Below are positions 7,702 to 16,625 of a DNA stretch of 64,000 nt, in pieces. The notes below the pieces were generated by a model. The model was not told where the DNA came from, ran no database searches, and saw only the letters and a program-made list of their open reading frames with translations. A program made the translations under genes and the position numbers. This DNA comes from Caballeronia arvi (lineage in GTDB: Bacteria; Pseudomonadota; Gammaproteobacteria; Burkholderiales; Burkholderiaceae): NCBI RefSeq assembly GCF_001544695.2, contig NZ_FCOM02000006.1, positions 62,001-126,000 of the forward strand. Direction: 5' to 3'. The stretch's first letter is position 1, and each line of letters opens with the position of its first letter.

Positions 7702-8948
7702 AGAGCTTGCTGATCGTCGCCGACGATCTGTCGGGGGCCGCGGACTGCGCAATCCCGTTCGCGGCGGCGGGTTTGAAGACGGTCGTATCGCTCGATGCGA
7801 ATGCGTCGCACGATGACGCGGCCGTCATCGCCGCCGACACCGACACGCGCCGCCTCGCCCCCGCCGATGCGGCGAAGCGCACGGCGAGCGCGTGGCAGGC
7901 GTTGCGCGCGCCGGGGCGGCGTCTGTACAAGAAGATCGATTCGACCTTGCGCGGAAACTGGACCGCCGAAGTCGCGGCGCTGACGAAGCTCGCCGGGCCG
8001 GCGATCGTCACGCCCGCGTTTCCGGCGACGGGCCGCACCGTGCGCGACGGCCGCGTGATCGTGCGCGGGGTGCCGCTCGAAGACACCGAAACGTGGAAGC
8101 TCGAGAACGCCGGACGGAACGCGGAACTGCGCGCGATGCTCGACATGGTCGGCTTGCGCACCGCGCTGGTTTCGCTCGATGCGTTGCGCGCCGCGCCGCA
8201 GGACATCGCCGCGATGGTGGCGTCGGCGGCGACGGCGAACGGCATCGACGCGATCATCGTCGATGCCGAAACCAGCGATGATCTCGCCACGCTCGCCCGC
8301 GTGACCGCATCCGTCGATGCGCAATTTTTCTGGGTCGGCTCGGGCGGACTCGCGCGCGAGCTGGCCGCTTTGCCCGATTTGTTCGATGCGAACGCTTCCG
8401 TGAAAGCGACGTGTTCCATCGACCCGACGCAAGGCCCGATCCTCGCGCTCGTCGGCAGTCTTTCGGCGATTTCAGAGCGTCAATGCGCGATGCTCTGCGC
8501 CGAAGCCGGCGTCTGCGAAATGATCGTGCCGCCCGACGTGTTGCGCGACGGCGCGCGGCATCCGGAATGGCGGACGTGGGGCGAACGCATCGGCGCGAAA
8601 GTGCGTGGCAAGGAAGATGCGATCGTTCGCATCGGCCGCGACGACGCGTTCGATCCCGCCGAAGGCGCGCTGCTGTCGAACGCGCTGGCGGCGCTCGTCG
8701 CGCCTTCGTTCGATGCGCTCGGCGGGCTCATCGCGACCGGCGGCGAAACCGCGCGCGCGATGCTCGCCGCCGCGAAGGTCGGCAGCCTGGAGCTCGTCAC
8801 CGAGATCGAGGCGGGCGTCGCGCTCGGGCGGCCATCGAATGGCGGCGGACCTTCGATCGTCACCAAAGCCGGCGCGTTCGGCAGCGAGCATGCGCTGCTC
8901 GGCGCCTATTTGCATTTGCGCGGCGCGGATCTTCCCGTCGCGCGTTGA
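7698..8948 (+). CDS. dtnK: Four-carbon acid sugar kinase (DUF1537, DtnK/OtnK-like)
   Basis: A 416-residue kinase of the family formerly called DUF1537. The N-terminal domain begins [21 protein letters not shown], the sugar-acid binding signature, and contains [11 protein letters not shown]. The C-terminal nucleotide-binding domain has [15 protein letters not shown] and a Gly-rich [12 protein letters not shown]. Characterised members phosphorylate D-threonate, L-threonate or D-erythronate at O4 with ATP. Its ATG overlaps the permease stop (ATGA), indicating translational coupling, and a PdxA2-type gene follows by 26 bp. That pairing is the known D-threonate route to dihydroxyacetone phosphate. 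Which C4 acid is used here cannot be decided from sequence. Confidence 0.87.
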   Translation: MKSLLIVADDLSGAADCAIPFAAAGLKTVVSLDANASHDDAAVIAADTDTRRLAPADAAKRTASAWQALRAPGRRLYKKIDSTLRGNWTAEVAALTKLAGPAIVTPAFPATGRTVRDGRVIVRGVPLEDTETWKLENAGRNAELRAMLDMVGLRTALVSLDALRAAPQDIAAMVASAATANGIDAIIVDAETSDDLATLARVTASVDAQFFWVGSGGLARELAALPDLFDANASVKATCSIDPTQGPILALVGSLSAISERQCAMLCAEAGVCEMIVPPDVLRDGARHPEWRTWGERIGAKVRGKEDAIVRIGRDDAFDPAEGALLSNALAALVAPSFDALGGLIATGGETARAMLAAAKVGSLELVTEIEAGVALGRPSNGGGPSIVTKAGAFGSEHALLGAYLHLRGADLPVAR

Positions 8949-8974
8949 GAACAGACATCACCAGACCCCACATC

Positions 8975-9976
8975 ATGAGCAACTATCTCCCCGTAATCGG
9001 CATCACGATGGGCGACGCGAGCGGCGTCGGCCCGGAAGTCGTCGTCAAGAGCCTCGCGCACGATGCGGTCTACAAGCAGTGCCGTCCCCTCGTGATCGGC
9101 GATGTGCGCCGCCTCGAACGCGCGAATGAACTCGTCGGCGGCAAGGCGACGGTGCGCCGCATCAAGGACGCAACCGAAGCGCGTTACGAGCCGGGCGTGA
9201 TCGACTGCATCGACCTCGGCCTGATTCCCGACGATCTGCCCTTCGGCGAGCTGTCGGCGATCGCGGGCGATGCGGCGTATCAGTACATCGCGCGCGCCGT
9301 CGAACTGGCGCAGGCGAATCAGATCGACGCGATCTGCACCGCGCCGCTCAACAAGGAAGCGCTGCACGCGGGCGGTCACAAGTTTCCCGGCCATACGGAA
9401 ATGCTCGCGCATCTGACGGGCGTCGACGAAGTCTCGATGATGCTCGTCGCGCCGCAATTGCGCGTGATCCACGTGACGACGCATATCGGCATCATCGATG
9501 CGATCCGCAAGATCGAGCCGGGTCTCGTGCAGCGCACGATCGAGCGCGGCAACGCAACGCTCGTGAAGGCGGGCATTGCGAAGCCGCGCATCGGCGTGTG
9601 CGGGATCAATCCGCATGCGGGCGAAAACGGCCTCTTCGGTTACGGCGAGGAAGAGGAGAAGATCATTCCGGCCGTGAAGGTCTTGCAGGAACGCGGACTC
9701 GACGTAACCGGCCCGCTGCCCGCCGATACGCTGTTCTATCGCGCGGGGCGTGGCGATTTCGATCTCGTCGTCGCGATGTATCACGATCAGGGGCACGGTC
9801 CGGTGAAGGTGCTCGGGCTCGAAGCGGGCGTGAACGTGACGGTCGGGCTCGATGTGATCCGTACGTCGGTCGATCACGGCACGGCGTTCGATATCGCGGG
9901 CAAGGGCATCGCCGATGAAGGCAGCATGCTCGAAGCGCTGCGTCAGGGCGCGGAGCTGGCGACGCGGCGTCATTGA
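8975..9976 (+). CDS. pdxA2: PdxA2-type 4-phospho-D-threonate/erythronate dehydrogenase
   Basis: A 333-residue member of the PdxA family. It opens PVIGITMGDASGVGPEVVVK and has the metal and substrate residues in HKFPGHTEMLAHLTG, CGINPHAGENG and YHDQGHGPVKVLG. PdxA proper oxidises 4-phosphohydroxy-threonine for vitamin B6 synthesis. Family members adjacent to a DUF1537 kinase instead oxidise and decarboxylate 4-phospho-threonate/erythronate to dihydroxyacetone phosphate and CO2. Position downstream of the kinase and permease favours the catabolic role. The start is ATG 8975 (MSNYLPVIG), 26 bp after the kinase stop. The gene is full length and looks intact. Confidence 0.87.
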   Translation: MSNYLPVIGITMGDASGVGPEVVVKSLAHDAVYKQCRPLVIGDVRRLERANELVGGKATVRRIKDATEARYEPGVIDCIDLGLIPDDLPFGELSAIAGDAAYQYIARAVELAQANQIDAICTAPLNKEALHAGGHKFPGHTEMLAHLTGVDEVSMMLVAPQLRVIHVTTHIGIIDAIRKIEPGLVQRTIERGNATLVKAGIAKPRIGVCGINPHAGENGLFGYGEEEEKIIPAVKVLQERGLDVTGPLPADTLFYRAGRGDFDLVVAMYHDQGHGPVKVLGLEAGVNVTVGLDVIRTSVDHGTAFDIAGKGIADEGSMLEALRQGAELATRRH

Positions 9977-9992
9977 CGCTTATGGCGTGATA

Positions 9993-10024
9993 ATGGGCGC
10001 TTCACACGACGTGCGAGCGCCCAT
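9993..10024 (+). terminator. Hairpin between pdxA2 and the next CoA-transferase
   Basis: ATGGGCGCT (9993-10001) pairs with AGCGCCCAT (10016-10024) around a 14-base loop, giving a GC-rich 9-bp stem. No T-run follows. It ends one base before the ATG at 10026, so it could terminate the upstream operon or mask initiation of the downstream gene. Confidence 0.45.
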
Positions 10025-10025
10025 C

Positions 10026-11405
10026 ATGACTTTTTCCCTCGATACGCTGCGCAGCATATGGCGCATCGCCGGCTTGCCCGACGATGCGCTTTCTTACATC
10101 GACCTTCCCGGTCGCGATCCGGTTTTTCCTTCCACGTTTGCCGTCGGCACGGCGGCGCAGGCGACCATCGGCGCGGCGGCGCTCGCTGCGTGCGAGTTGG
10201 CGCATGCACGCGGCGTCGAACGCCAGCGCGTGTCCGTCGACATGACGCATGCGGCCGTCGAATGCACGGGCGCGTTCACCGTCGATGGCAAGGAACCCGA
10301 GACGTGGGGACGCTTCTCCGGTCTCTATCGATGCGCCGACGGCTATGTCCGCATTCACGCGAACTTCGAACATCATCAGGATGGCGCGCTGCGTCTGCTC
10401 GGGCTCGATCCGAAGACAGCCACGCGCGAGGATGCCGGGCGCGCGTTGCTGGCGTGGCGCGGCTGCGATTTCGAGGATGCGGCGGCGGCGCAAGGGCTTG
10501 TCGTCACGATGCTGCGCACGTTCGATGAATGGGATGCGACGCCGCAGGGGCAGGCTATCGCCGGGCAGCCGCTGATGACGATCACGCGCATCGGCGATGC
10601 TTCGCCTCGCTCGTTGCCTTCCTTGTCGAACGATGCGCGTCCGCTCGATGGCGTCCGTTTGCTCGATTTCACGCGCATTCTCGCGGGGCCGGTCGGCGGG
10701 CGGGCGCTCGCCGCGTTCGGCGCGGATGTGATGCTCGTGAACGCGCCGCATCTGCCAAACATTCCCGCGATCGCGGATACGAGCCGGGGCAAGCGCTCGG
10801 CGTTGCTCGATCTTCGGCTGGATCGCGATCGGGAGACGCTCTGGCGTTTGATCGATGACGCGCATGTGTTCGCGCAGGGATATCGGCCGGGCGGGATTGC
10901 TGCGCTTGGGTTCGGGCCGCAGGCGCTTGCGGAGCGCCGGCCGGGGATTGTTTATACGTCGCTGACGGCTTATGGCACGGAAGGACCGTGGGCTTCGAGG
11001 CGCGGCTTCGATTCGCTCGTGCAGACCGCGATGGGGTTCAATGCGGCCGAAGGCGAAGCTGCGGGCGATGGCAAGCCGCGGCCCTTGCCGATGCAGATGC
11101 TCGATATGGCGAGCGGGTTTTTGATGGCGTTCGGAGCCGCGGCGGCGTTGTGGAAACAACAGCGGGAGGGTGGGAGCTGGCACGTGGAGGTGTCGCTCGC
11201 GCAGACGGGGCAGTGGTTGCGGGGGTTCGGGCGTGTCGATGGCGGATTGAAGATCGCCAGGCCGGATTTCGCGGCGTATGTCGAACGGTATGGATCGGGG
11301 TTTGGCGAGTTGGCGGCGGTGCGGCCTGCGGCACGGTTGGCGCGCACGCCGGTGGGGTATGCGCGGGAATCGGAGCCGCCGGGAGCGTCAGAGGCGCGGT
11401 GGTGA
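10026..11405 (+). CDS. CaiB/BaiF-family CoA-transferase, two-part
   Basis: A 459-residue protein. The first ~200 residues look like a shortened CoA-transferase half (FAVGTAAQATIGAAALAACE, then VSVDMTHAAVECTGAF), and the second begins a canonical N-terminal half (LDGVRLLDFTRILAGPVGGRALAAFGADVMLVNAP, residues ~215-250, with SRGKRSALLDL and VFAQGYRPGG). The order of the halves resembles a permuted or duplicated CaiB fold. Start ATG 10026 is the most plausible, but no strong ribosome site is visible because a hairpin abuts it; ATG 9993 is an alternative. It ends about 100 bp before the convergent lactate permease. The substrate is unknown, and it need not belong to the threonate operon. Confidence 0.75.
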   Translation: MTFSLDTLRSIWRIAGLPDDALSYIDLPGRDPVFPSTFAVGTAAQATIGAAALAACELAHARGVERQRVSVDMTHAAVECTGAFTVDGKEPETWGRFSGLYRCADGYVRIHANFEHHQDGALRLLGLDPKTATREDAGRALLAWRGCDFEDAAAAQGLVVTMLRTFDEWDATPQGQAIAGQPLMTITRIGDASPRSLPSLSNDARPLDGVRLLDFTRILAGPVGGRALAAFGADVMLVNAPHLPNIPAIADTSRGKRSALLDLRLDRDRETLWRLIDDAHVFAQGYRPGGIAALGFGPQALAERRPGIVYTSLTAYGTEGPWASRRGFDSLVQTAMGFNAAEGEAAGDGKPRPLPMQMLDMASGFLMAFGAAAALWKQQREGGSWHVEVSLAQTGQWLRGFGRVDGGLKIARPDFAAYVERYGSGFGELAAVRPAARLARTPVGYARESEPPGASEARW

Positions 11406-11409
11406 GACA

Positions 11410-11500
11410 GTAGCCCGAGGGCCACAAATTTGCCCTTCTTATCGGTGCTTGTATCCCTGGAGCTACAACTTCGCTTTTTGTCGTGTGGCCCTTGGACTAC
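11410..11500. terminator. Inverted repeat between convergent genes, with a third related copy
   Basis: GTAGCCCGAGGGCCACA (11410-11426) and TGTGGCCCTTGGACTAC (11484-11500) are inverted copies differing at two of 17 positions. Between them, TGTATCCCTGGAGCTAC (11450-11466) is a diverged third copy in the same orientation as the right arm. The element fills the gap between convergent genes and could act as a bidirectional terminator or be a small dispersed repeat. Confidence 0.6.
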
Positions 11501-11504
11501 AAAC

Positions 11505-13316
11505 TCACCCCCCCGGCGGCACCGGAATCATCCACGGGAACACATACGCCTGCAGCATCGCGATCACGCCGATCACCGCCGCGCCCGCGATCGAATGGAA
11601 GAACACCGTCCGGAATATCGGCCCGAGCGCAAACGAGCGCTCCGTCGGATCGTCGTAGCACGCGGCGCACGCGACCATGATCGATTGCGCATCGATCATC
11701 TTGCCCATCACGCCGCCCGTCGAATTCGTCGCGACGATGAGGATCGGATTCAGATTGAGTTGCTGCGCGGTGATGCGCTGCAGGCTTCCGAAGAGCGCAT
11801 TCGAAGCCGTGTCGGAGCCCGTCAGGAACACGCCGAGCCAGCCGAGGAACGCCGCGAAGAACGGATAGAACACGCCCGCGCCCGTGAACGCGAGGCCCAG
11901 GACCGCGTCGGTGCCCGAGTAGCGCGTAAGAAATCCGAGCCCGAGCACCTGCGCAATGACGAGCACCGGAATCTTCATGCGGCGCATGGTCTGCGTGAAC
12001 GCATCCCGCCATTGCACAGCGGACAGACGCAGCACGAAGCCGGAAAGCATCGCCGCGACGAACACACCGGTGCCCGCCGCCGACAGCCAGTTGATCGTGA
12101 AGCGCGCCGCTTCCGCCTTCGCATTGACGGGCGCGACCGGCGGCATGCGCTGCACGAGGTTATGCAGCGCGGGCATGTCCCAGACGGGCAAAGACAGTGT
12201 GCCCTTGAACGGCGAGCCGAGAAGCGTGGTGGAGAACGTGACGCCCGCGAACACGTTGTTCAGGAATTTCTTGAACTCGGGCACGCCCCATAGCGCGCAG
12301 CACGCGATCAGGATCACCCACGGCATCCATGCATAGATGGTCTCGCCGACGGTGTACTTGTACTTCCATTCGGCCTTGTTCAACGCCACTGTCGTCGCGG
12401 TCTTGCCTTGCTGCGCGAGCGCCTCGCGCTCCGAGCGCAGCAGAAAGCGCGTCTTCGGATGCCACACGAAGCGCAGGAACAGCGCCGTGCAGATCACCGA
12501 GAACACGCCGGATACCACGTCCGTCATCAGATGCAGCGCGTGACTGCCGGACGCATAGAACTGCATGATCGCGAACGAGCCGCCCGCGCAGAGCATCGCC
12601 GGCCATACTTCGAAGACTTCCTTCCACGAGCCGCCTTCCATCTTCACGAAGGTCGCGACGAGCCAGAACGGCACCAGCACCGAGACGAATGGCAACTGAT
12701 GGCCCGCCATCGCGGAGAGCGTGACCTGATCGAGTTCGCTGACGGCGGCAAGCGTGACGATCGGCGTGCCGATCGCGCCCCACGCGACCGGCGCCGTATT
12801 CGCGAGCAGATTCAGCACGGCGGACTGGAACGGCCTGAAGCCGAGCCCGACCATCACCGCCCCGGCGATCGCAACAGGCGTGCCGAATCCCGACGTGCCC
12901 TCGATGATCGCGCCAAACGAAAACGCGATCAGCACGCACTGCAGCCGCCGGTCGAACGAGATGTGGACGATCGAATCCTTGACGATCTCGAACTTGCCGG
13001 TCACGACGCTCATCGTGTAGAGAAACATCGCCGCCAGGACGATCCAGATGATGCCGAGAAAGCCCGAAAGAGAGCCGAGCGCGAAAGCCGATACCGCCGA
13101 CGTCACCGGCATCCGGAACACGAGACACGAAATGATGAACGCGGCGATCACGCCGAAGAACGCCGCATACGGCGCCGATATGCCCAGATGCACGTTGCCC
13201 TGCGGATCGCGATGACGATGCAGCGCGATGAAGTAAAGCAGCGTCAGAATCGGAATCGCCGCGGCGATGGTCGACAGGAAAACGTTGCCCAGCGGATTGT
13301 AGGTCTGATGGTACAT
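11505..13316 (-). CDS. lldP: L-lactate permease family transporter
   Basis: A 603-residue, very hydrophobic protein of the LctP/GlcA family, which imports L-lactate, D-lactate or glycolate with protons. Recognisable stretches are FSFGAIIEGTSGFGTPVAIAGA, VAWGAIGTPIVTLAAVS, LTGSDTASNALFGSLQ and ATNSTGGVMGKMIDAQSIMVA. Length is slightly above the usual ~550. Start ATG 13316 (MYHQTYNPLG) has an AAGGAAAC site. No lactate dehydrogenase gene is adjacent. Upstream, 145 bp separate it from the end of a MerR gene on the same strand, enough for its own promoter. Lactate versus glycolate cannot be distinguished. Confidence 0.88.
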   Translation of the reverse strand: MYHQTYNPLGNVFLSTIAAAIPILTLLYFIALHRHRDPQGNVHLGISAPYAAFFGVIAAFIISCLVFRMPVTSAVSAFALGSLSGFLGIIWIVLAAMFLYTMSVVTGKFEIVKDSIVHISFDRRLQCVLIAFSFGAIIEGTSGFGTPVAIAGAVMVGLGFRPFQSAVLNLLANTAPVAWGAIGTPIVTLAAVSELDQVTLSAMAGHQLPFVSVLVPFWLVATFVKMEGGSWKEVFEVWPAMLCAGGSFAIMQFYASGSHALHLMTDVVSGVFSVICTALFLRFVWHPKTRFLLRSEREALAQQGKTATTVALNKAEWKYKYTVGETIYAWMPWVILIACCALWGVPEFKKFLNNVFAGVTFSTTLLGSPFKGTLSLPVWDMPALHNLVQRMPPVAPVNAKAEAARFTINWLSAAGTGVFVAAMLSGFVLRLSAVQWRDAFTQTMRRMKIPVLVIAQVLGLGFLTRYSGTDAVLGLAFTGAGVFYPFFAAFLGWLGVFLTGSDTASNALFGSLQRITAQQLNLNPILIVATNSTGGVMGKMIDAQSIMVACAACYDDPTERSFALGPIFRTVFFHSIAGAAVIGVIAMLQAYVFPWMIPVPPGG

Positions 13317-13461
13317 GTCGTTTCCTTGTTGATCTTAGGAATCGAAACGCGCCCGCAGTCCGGACGAGACGACACGCCGCCGGAACTGCGAGCGCCCGGG
13401 CAACCACTCTTCCTTACGGATTTACTCCCCGATTCTTTCAAGGTATAGCGGGACGAAAGGT

Positions 13462-14496
13462 CTATTTCAAGTGCGTGCTTTCGAGACGCCTCACTGCGTC
13501 GCGAACGAAGCCGAGCAGAGTCTCGTTCGCCCACGATCCTCTCGACAATTCCGGCTCGGTCTGCAACGCATGCCGGATCTTCGCGTGCGTCCGCGGATCG
13601 TCGCCCGCGAAGCTGCGAAAGAGCGACACCCAGCGCCGCGCCAGTTCCTGCGCGCGCGGCGAATCGGGCGTCGCGCCTTCGTCGATCGCATCGCGGACAT
13701 CGGCCATCAGTTGCGGCCATTCCATCGCGCGCTTGCCGTAGTTGTCGCGCAGAAAGCGAAACTCGTCCGGCGACAGATGGCGCTCGTAAGTCGCGATCAT
13801 CGTCGCCGAGAACGCGCGCAGCACGTAGTCGCGCAATTGCGTCGATATGCCGATGCTCGCCTGCATCGACGGCTCGTTGTCGTGCATGCGGTTCAGCTTC
13901 GCGAGCAGGCGCGGATCGTCGCCGGTGTCGCGCGCAAGCAGCGTCATCCAGCGGTCCGCGAGCGCGCGCGCACGCTCATCTTCGGGCGGCACGCCCGCGT
14001 CCATCAGCGCGCGCACATCGGCGACGAGCGCGGTCCAGTCGGGCGGTTGCGTTTGTGATTTGCGATACATCGGCAGGCGGTCGAGTTCTTCTTGAGAAAA
14101 GTAACGGTCGAACATCGTCATCAATTCCAGCGTGTTGAGCCAGTCGGCCAGCTCGGGCTCCTTGCCGTCCATCAGCATGCCGCGCAAGTCTTCGAGGCGG
14201 CCGCGCAGACGCGCCGCCTTCTCGATCTGACTGTCGAGCATGGCGATCTGACGCGCGATGAGATCGGCGAGAGGTGCATCGGGCTGGGAGAGATAGGCGC
14301 CGATATCGGCAAGCGAGAGGCCGAAACCGCGCAACGCCTGGATGCGATGCAGCCGGGCGATGTCGTCGCGGTTATACAACCGGTAGCCGTTATCGGCGCG
14401 CGCCGAAGGCGTGAGCAGGCCGATGGCGTCGTAGTGATGCAGCGTGCGGACGGTCAGTCCGCTCTTCTTCGCCAGTTCTCCTACTTTCAACAGCAT
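13462..14496 (-). CDS. MerR-family regulator with TipAS-like C-terminal domains
   Basis: A 344-residue MerR protein. Residues 1-75 form the winged-helix DNA-binding domain (VGELAKKSGLTVRTLHHYDAIGLL, NGYRLYNRDDIARL), followed by a dimerisation helix. The C-terminal ~220 residues look like two related helical units. Both contain W..L..D.R...D.G..P.....R.LA.RW..L (about 153-186 and 258-292), and both recall the TipAS/drug-binding domain. TipA-type regulators bind antibiotics or other hydrophobic ligands. The start at ATG 14496 has a GGAGG site. A MerR-type promoter lies just upstream, so autoregulation is likely. The doubled effector region makes the protein longer than a typical TipA (~250 residues). 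Confidence 0.85.
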   Translation of the reverse strand: MLLKVGELAKKSGLTVRTLHHYDAIGLLTPSARADNGYRLYNRDDIARLHRIQALRGFGLSLADIGAYLSQPDAPLADLIARQIAMLDSQIEKAARLRGRLEDLRGMLMDGKEPELADWLNTLELMTMFDRYFSQEELDRLPMYRKSQTQPPDWTALVADVRALMDAGVPPEDERARALADRWMTLLARDTGDDPRLLAKLNRMHDNEPSMQASIGISTQLRDYVLRAFSATMIATYERHLSPDEFRFLRDNYGKRAMEWPQLMADVRDAIDEGATPDSPRAQELARRWVSLFRSFAGDDPRTHAKIRHALQTEPELSRGSWANETLLGFVRDAVRRLESTHLK

Positions 14497-14532
14497 GCAG
14501 CCTCCGTTCAGTGCGCACGATGGAGGCTAGAA

Positions 14533-14549
14533 CCTTACGCTACGTGAGG
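14533..14549 (-). promoter_or_regulatory. MerR-type operator/promoter with 19-bp spacer
   Basis: CCTTACGCTACGTGAGG is a near-perfect dyad. Read on the minus strand it lies within a 19-bp spacer between TTGACC (-35, 14549-14554) and TAGCCT (-10, 14524-14529), the over-long spacing typical of MerR-activated promoters. The -35 overlaps the stop codon of the alanine racemase gene. The MerR ATG is 37 bp downstream. Confidence 0.7.
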
Positions 14550-14550
14550 G

Positions 14551-15654
14551 TCAAGCGATATGCGCTTCGGTCTTATTCGGAATGTCCGCGCCGATGCTCA
14601 CAGGCACGCGCCGCGCGAGCGCGCACATCAGCTCGTAGCCGATGCTGCCGGCTGGCTCCGCGACTTCATCGACCCTGATCTGCTCGCCCCACAGTTCGAC
14701 CGATGAACCGATGCCCGCCGACGGGCACGGTGTGAGATCGACGGTGAGCATGTCCATCGACACGCGTCCGACGATGCGCGTGCGCACGCCATCGACCGCG
14801 ACGGGCGTGCCAGTCGGCGCGTGGCGCGGGTAGCCGTCCGCGTAGCCGCATGCCACGACGCCGATCGTCATCGCGCGATCCGCCGTGAACGTGCGGCCAT
14901 AGCCGATCGTCTCGCCCGGCTGCAGCGTCTGCACGCCGATGATGCGGCTCGACAGCGTCATCGCGGCGCGCAGGCCGCAGCCTTCGATATGCCGCGCGCA
15001 GCCCGTCGGCGACGCACCGTAGAGGATCGTGCCGGGCCGCACCCAGTCGCGATGCGCGCGCGGATGCCACAGCACCGCCGCCGAATTCGACAGCGAACGC
15101 GTGCCGGAAAGATGGCGCGTGGCTGCGTCGAACTCGTCGATCTGCCAGTCGATGGCGCCATCGTCCGCGTTCGCGAAGTGGCTCATCAGACCGATCGAGC
15201 CGATCGCCTCGATATCCGACGCGCGCCTGAACGCGCGCTCGAAGTCGCCTGGCCGGAAGCCGAGCCGGTTCATCCCGGAATTCATCTTCAACTGGATATC
15301 GATGCGCTCGCGGGGCCGCGCGGCGTTCAGCAACGCGAGCTGTTCGTCGCAGTGCACCGTGACCGTCAGCCGGTGACGATCCGCCGTCTCGACATCGTCC
15401 GGCTCGAACACGCCTTCGAGCAGCAGAACGGGCTTCGTCCAGCCGAATTCGCGCACGCGCACGGCTTCGTCGAGATCGAGCAGCGCGATGCCGTCCGCGC
15501 TCGCGAGCGCCGGATAAATGCGCTCGATGCCATGACCGTACGCATTCGCCTTGATGACGGACCACACCCGTGACGACGGCGCAGTGCGTTTGACGAGCTG
15601 GAGATTGTGACGAACGGCGTCGAGATGGATGCGCGCGGAAATCGGACGTGGCAT
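14551..15654 (-). CDS. alr: Alanine racemase
   Basis: A 367-residue PLP enzyme interconverting L- and D-alanine for peptidoglycan synthesis or alanine catabolism. The PLP lysine is K35 in [10 protein letters not shown]. The second catalytic region is [11 protein letters not shown], with its conserved tyrosine, and the substrate loop [13 protein letters not shown] is present. Length fits the family. Start ATG 15654 ([12 protein letters not shown]). It stands alone: upstream is the convergent end of mntP, and downstream is a MerR gene whose promoter overlaps this stop codon. No D-amino-acid dehydrogenase is adjacent, so alr versus dadX is undecided. Confidence 0.92.
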   Translation of the reverse strand: MPRPISARIHLDAVRHNLQLVKRTAPSSRVWSVIKANAYGHGIERIYPALASADGIALLDLDEAVRVREFGWTKPVLLLEGVFEPDDVETADRHRLTVTVHCDEQLALLNAARPRERIDIQLKMNSGMNRLGFRPGDFERAFRRASDIEAIGSIGLMSHFANADDGAIDWQIDEFDAATRHLSGTRSLSNSAAVLWHPRAHRDWVRPGTILYGASPTGCARHIEGCGLRAAMTLSSRIIGVQTLQPGETIGYGRTFTADRAMTIGVVACGYADGYPRHAPTGTPVAVDGVRTRIVGRVSMDMLTVDLTPCPSAGIGSSVELWGEQIRVDEVAEPAGSIGYELMCALARRVPVSIGADIPNKTEAHIA

Positions 15655-15776
15655 GGCGTTCTGGATTTGGAGTCGAAGGCAGTGGATAGAGCGATCGTAT
15701 CGACCTAAGGCCAGTTGTTGTTAATGTATTCAACGTGAATTTTGGTCGAAACGCCTGCTACTGTCGTCCGGCGTGC

Positions 15777-16346
15777 TCAGCTCAAATACCCGAGATGCTC
15801 GGCCAGAATCACGCAACCGACGCCGATCAGAATCAGCCCGCCGACGATCTCCGCGCGCTTGCCGATCGTCGCGCCGACGATTCGGCCGACCATCACGCCG
15901 ATCGTCACCATCAGCATCGTCGCGAAACCGATGGTCGCGGCGGTCGAAAAGATATCGACGTCGATGAACGCGAGGCCGGCGCCGACCGCCATCGCATCGA
16001 TGCTGGTCGCGAAGCCGGTAAGCGCGAGCACCCAGAACGAATGCGAGTTGGGCTTCTCTTCGTCATGGCTCGCCGGGCTCAGTCCTTCGCGGATCATGCG
16101 CGCGCCGAGCAGCCCCAGCAGGCCGAACGCGATCCAGTGATCCCAGGCCGTCACGTATTGCGCGGCCGCCCTGCCGAGCGCCCAGCCGACGAGCGGCGTC
16201 AATGCTTCGATCACGCCGAAGATCACGCCGGTCTTCAGCGCTTCCGTGATACGCGGCTTGTGCAGGGTTGCGCCCTTGCCGACCGCGGCGGCGAAGGCAT
16301 CGGTGGACATGGCGAAGGCGAGAAATATTGTGGAAGCGAGGTTCAT
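15777..16346 (-). CDS. mntP: Manganese efflux pump MntP
   Basis: A 189-residue inner-membrane protein with six hydrophobic helices and the two internal-repeat motifs [16 protein letters not shown] (about 9-24) and [16 protein letters not shown], whose acidic residues bind Mn(II). It exports manganese from the cytoplasm. The start at ATG 16346 ([17 protein letters not shown]) is chosen because the upstream in-frame sequence is RNA leader, not conserved protein. That leader carries a yybP-ykoY riboswitch, the standard control of mntP: Mn(II) binding opens expression. Confidence 0.93.
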   Translation of the reverse strand: MNLASTIFLAFAMSTDAFAAAVGKGATLHKPRITEALKTGVIFGVIEALTPLVGWALGRAAAQYVTAWDHWIAFGLLGLLGARMIREGLSPASHDEEKPNSHSFWVLALTGFATSIDAMAVGAGLAFIDVDIFSTAATIGFATMLMVTIGVMVGRIVGATIGKRAEIVGGLILIGVGCVILAEHLGYLS

Positions 16347-16404
16347 CGAGTAGCGCTCTGGTCGGGCAAGACGGAACGACAGAACGCGCGCCCGACCGGT
16401 CGCG

Positions 16405-16520
16405 AATCCTGTCGATGGTCTTGCCAACCTGTGACGGTTGCTCATGCCACGGCCTGAACGGCCGAGCGTGTTGACATGAGCGCTTTCCCTGTGCGGAAAA
16501 GCCGGCTACTCCCCAGCGAA
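16405..16520 (-). promoter_or_regulatory. yybP-ykoY manganese riboswitch
   Basis: On the minus strand the leader contains GGGGAGTAGCCGGC (16514-16501), the hallmark 5' motif of this class. A hairpin-rich stretch with CATGTCAACACGCTC follows, and then GGCAAGACC (16425-16417), about 60 bases before the mntP start. Order and spacing agree with yybP-ykoY aptamers that sense Mn(II). The following ~60 bases (GCGACCGGTCGGGCGCGC...) are GC-rich and could form the expression platform. A covariance-model search (Rfam yybP-ykoY) would confirm the boundaries. Confidence 0.87.
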
Positions 16521-16625
16521 GAAACGTGAGCTTAACACGGCCTGGCGACCGTTCCTGCGCGCTCAGGGCCGTTGGGATACAGTGATTCCGCAGTGCCGCG
16601 CCCTCACCGCGTCCAAGGAGGCACC

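Noticed and set aside
11038..11427. 129-codon minus-strand open frame inside the CoA-transferase gene
   Set aside because: It is a GC-driven Pro/Ala-rich shadow frame; the plus-strand CoA-transferase has clear family motifs across the same bases.
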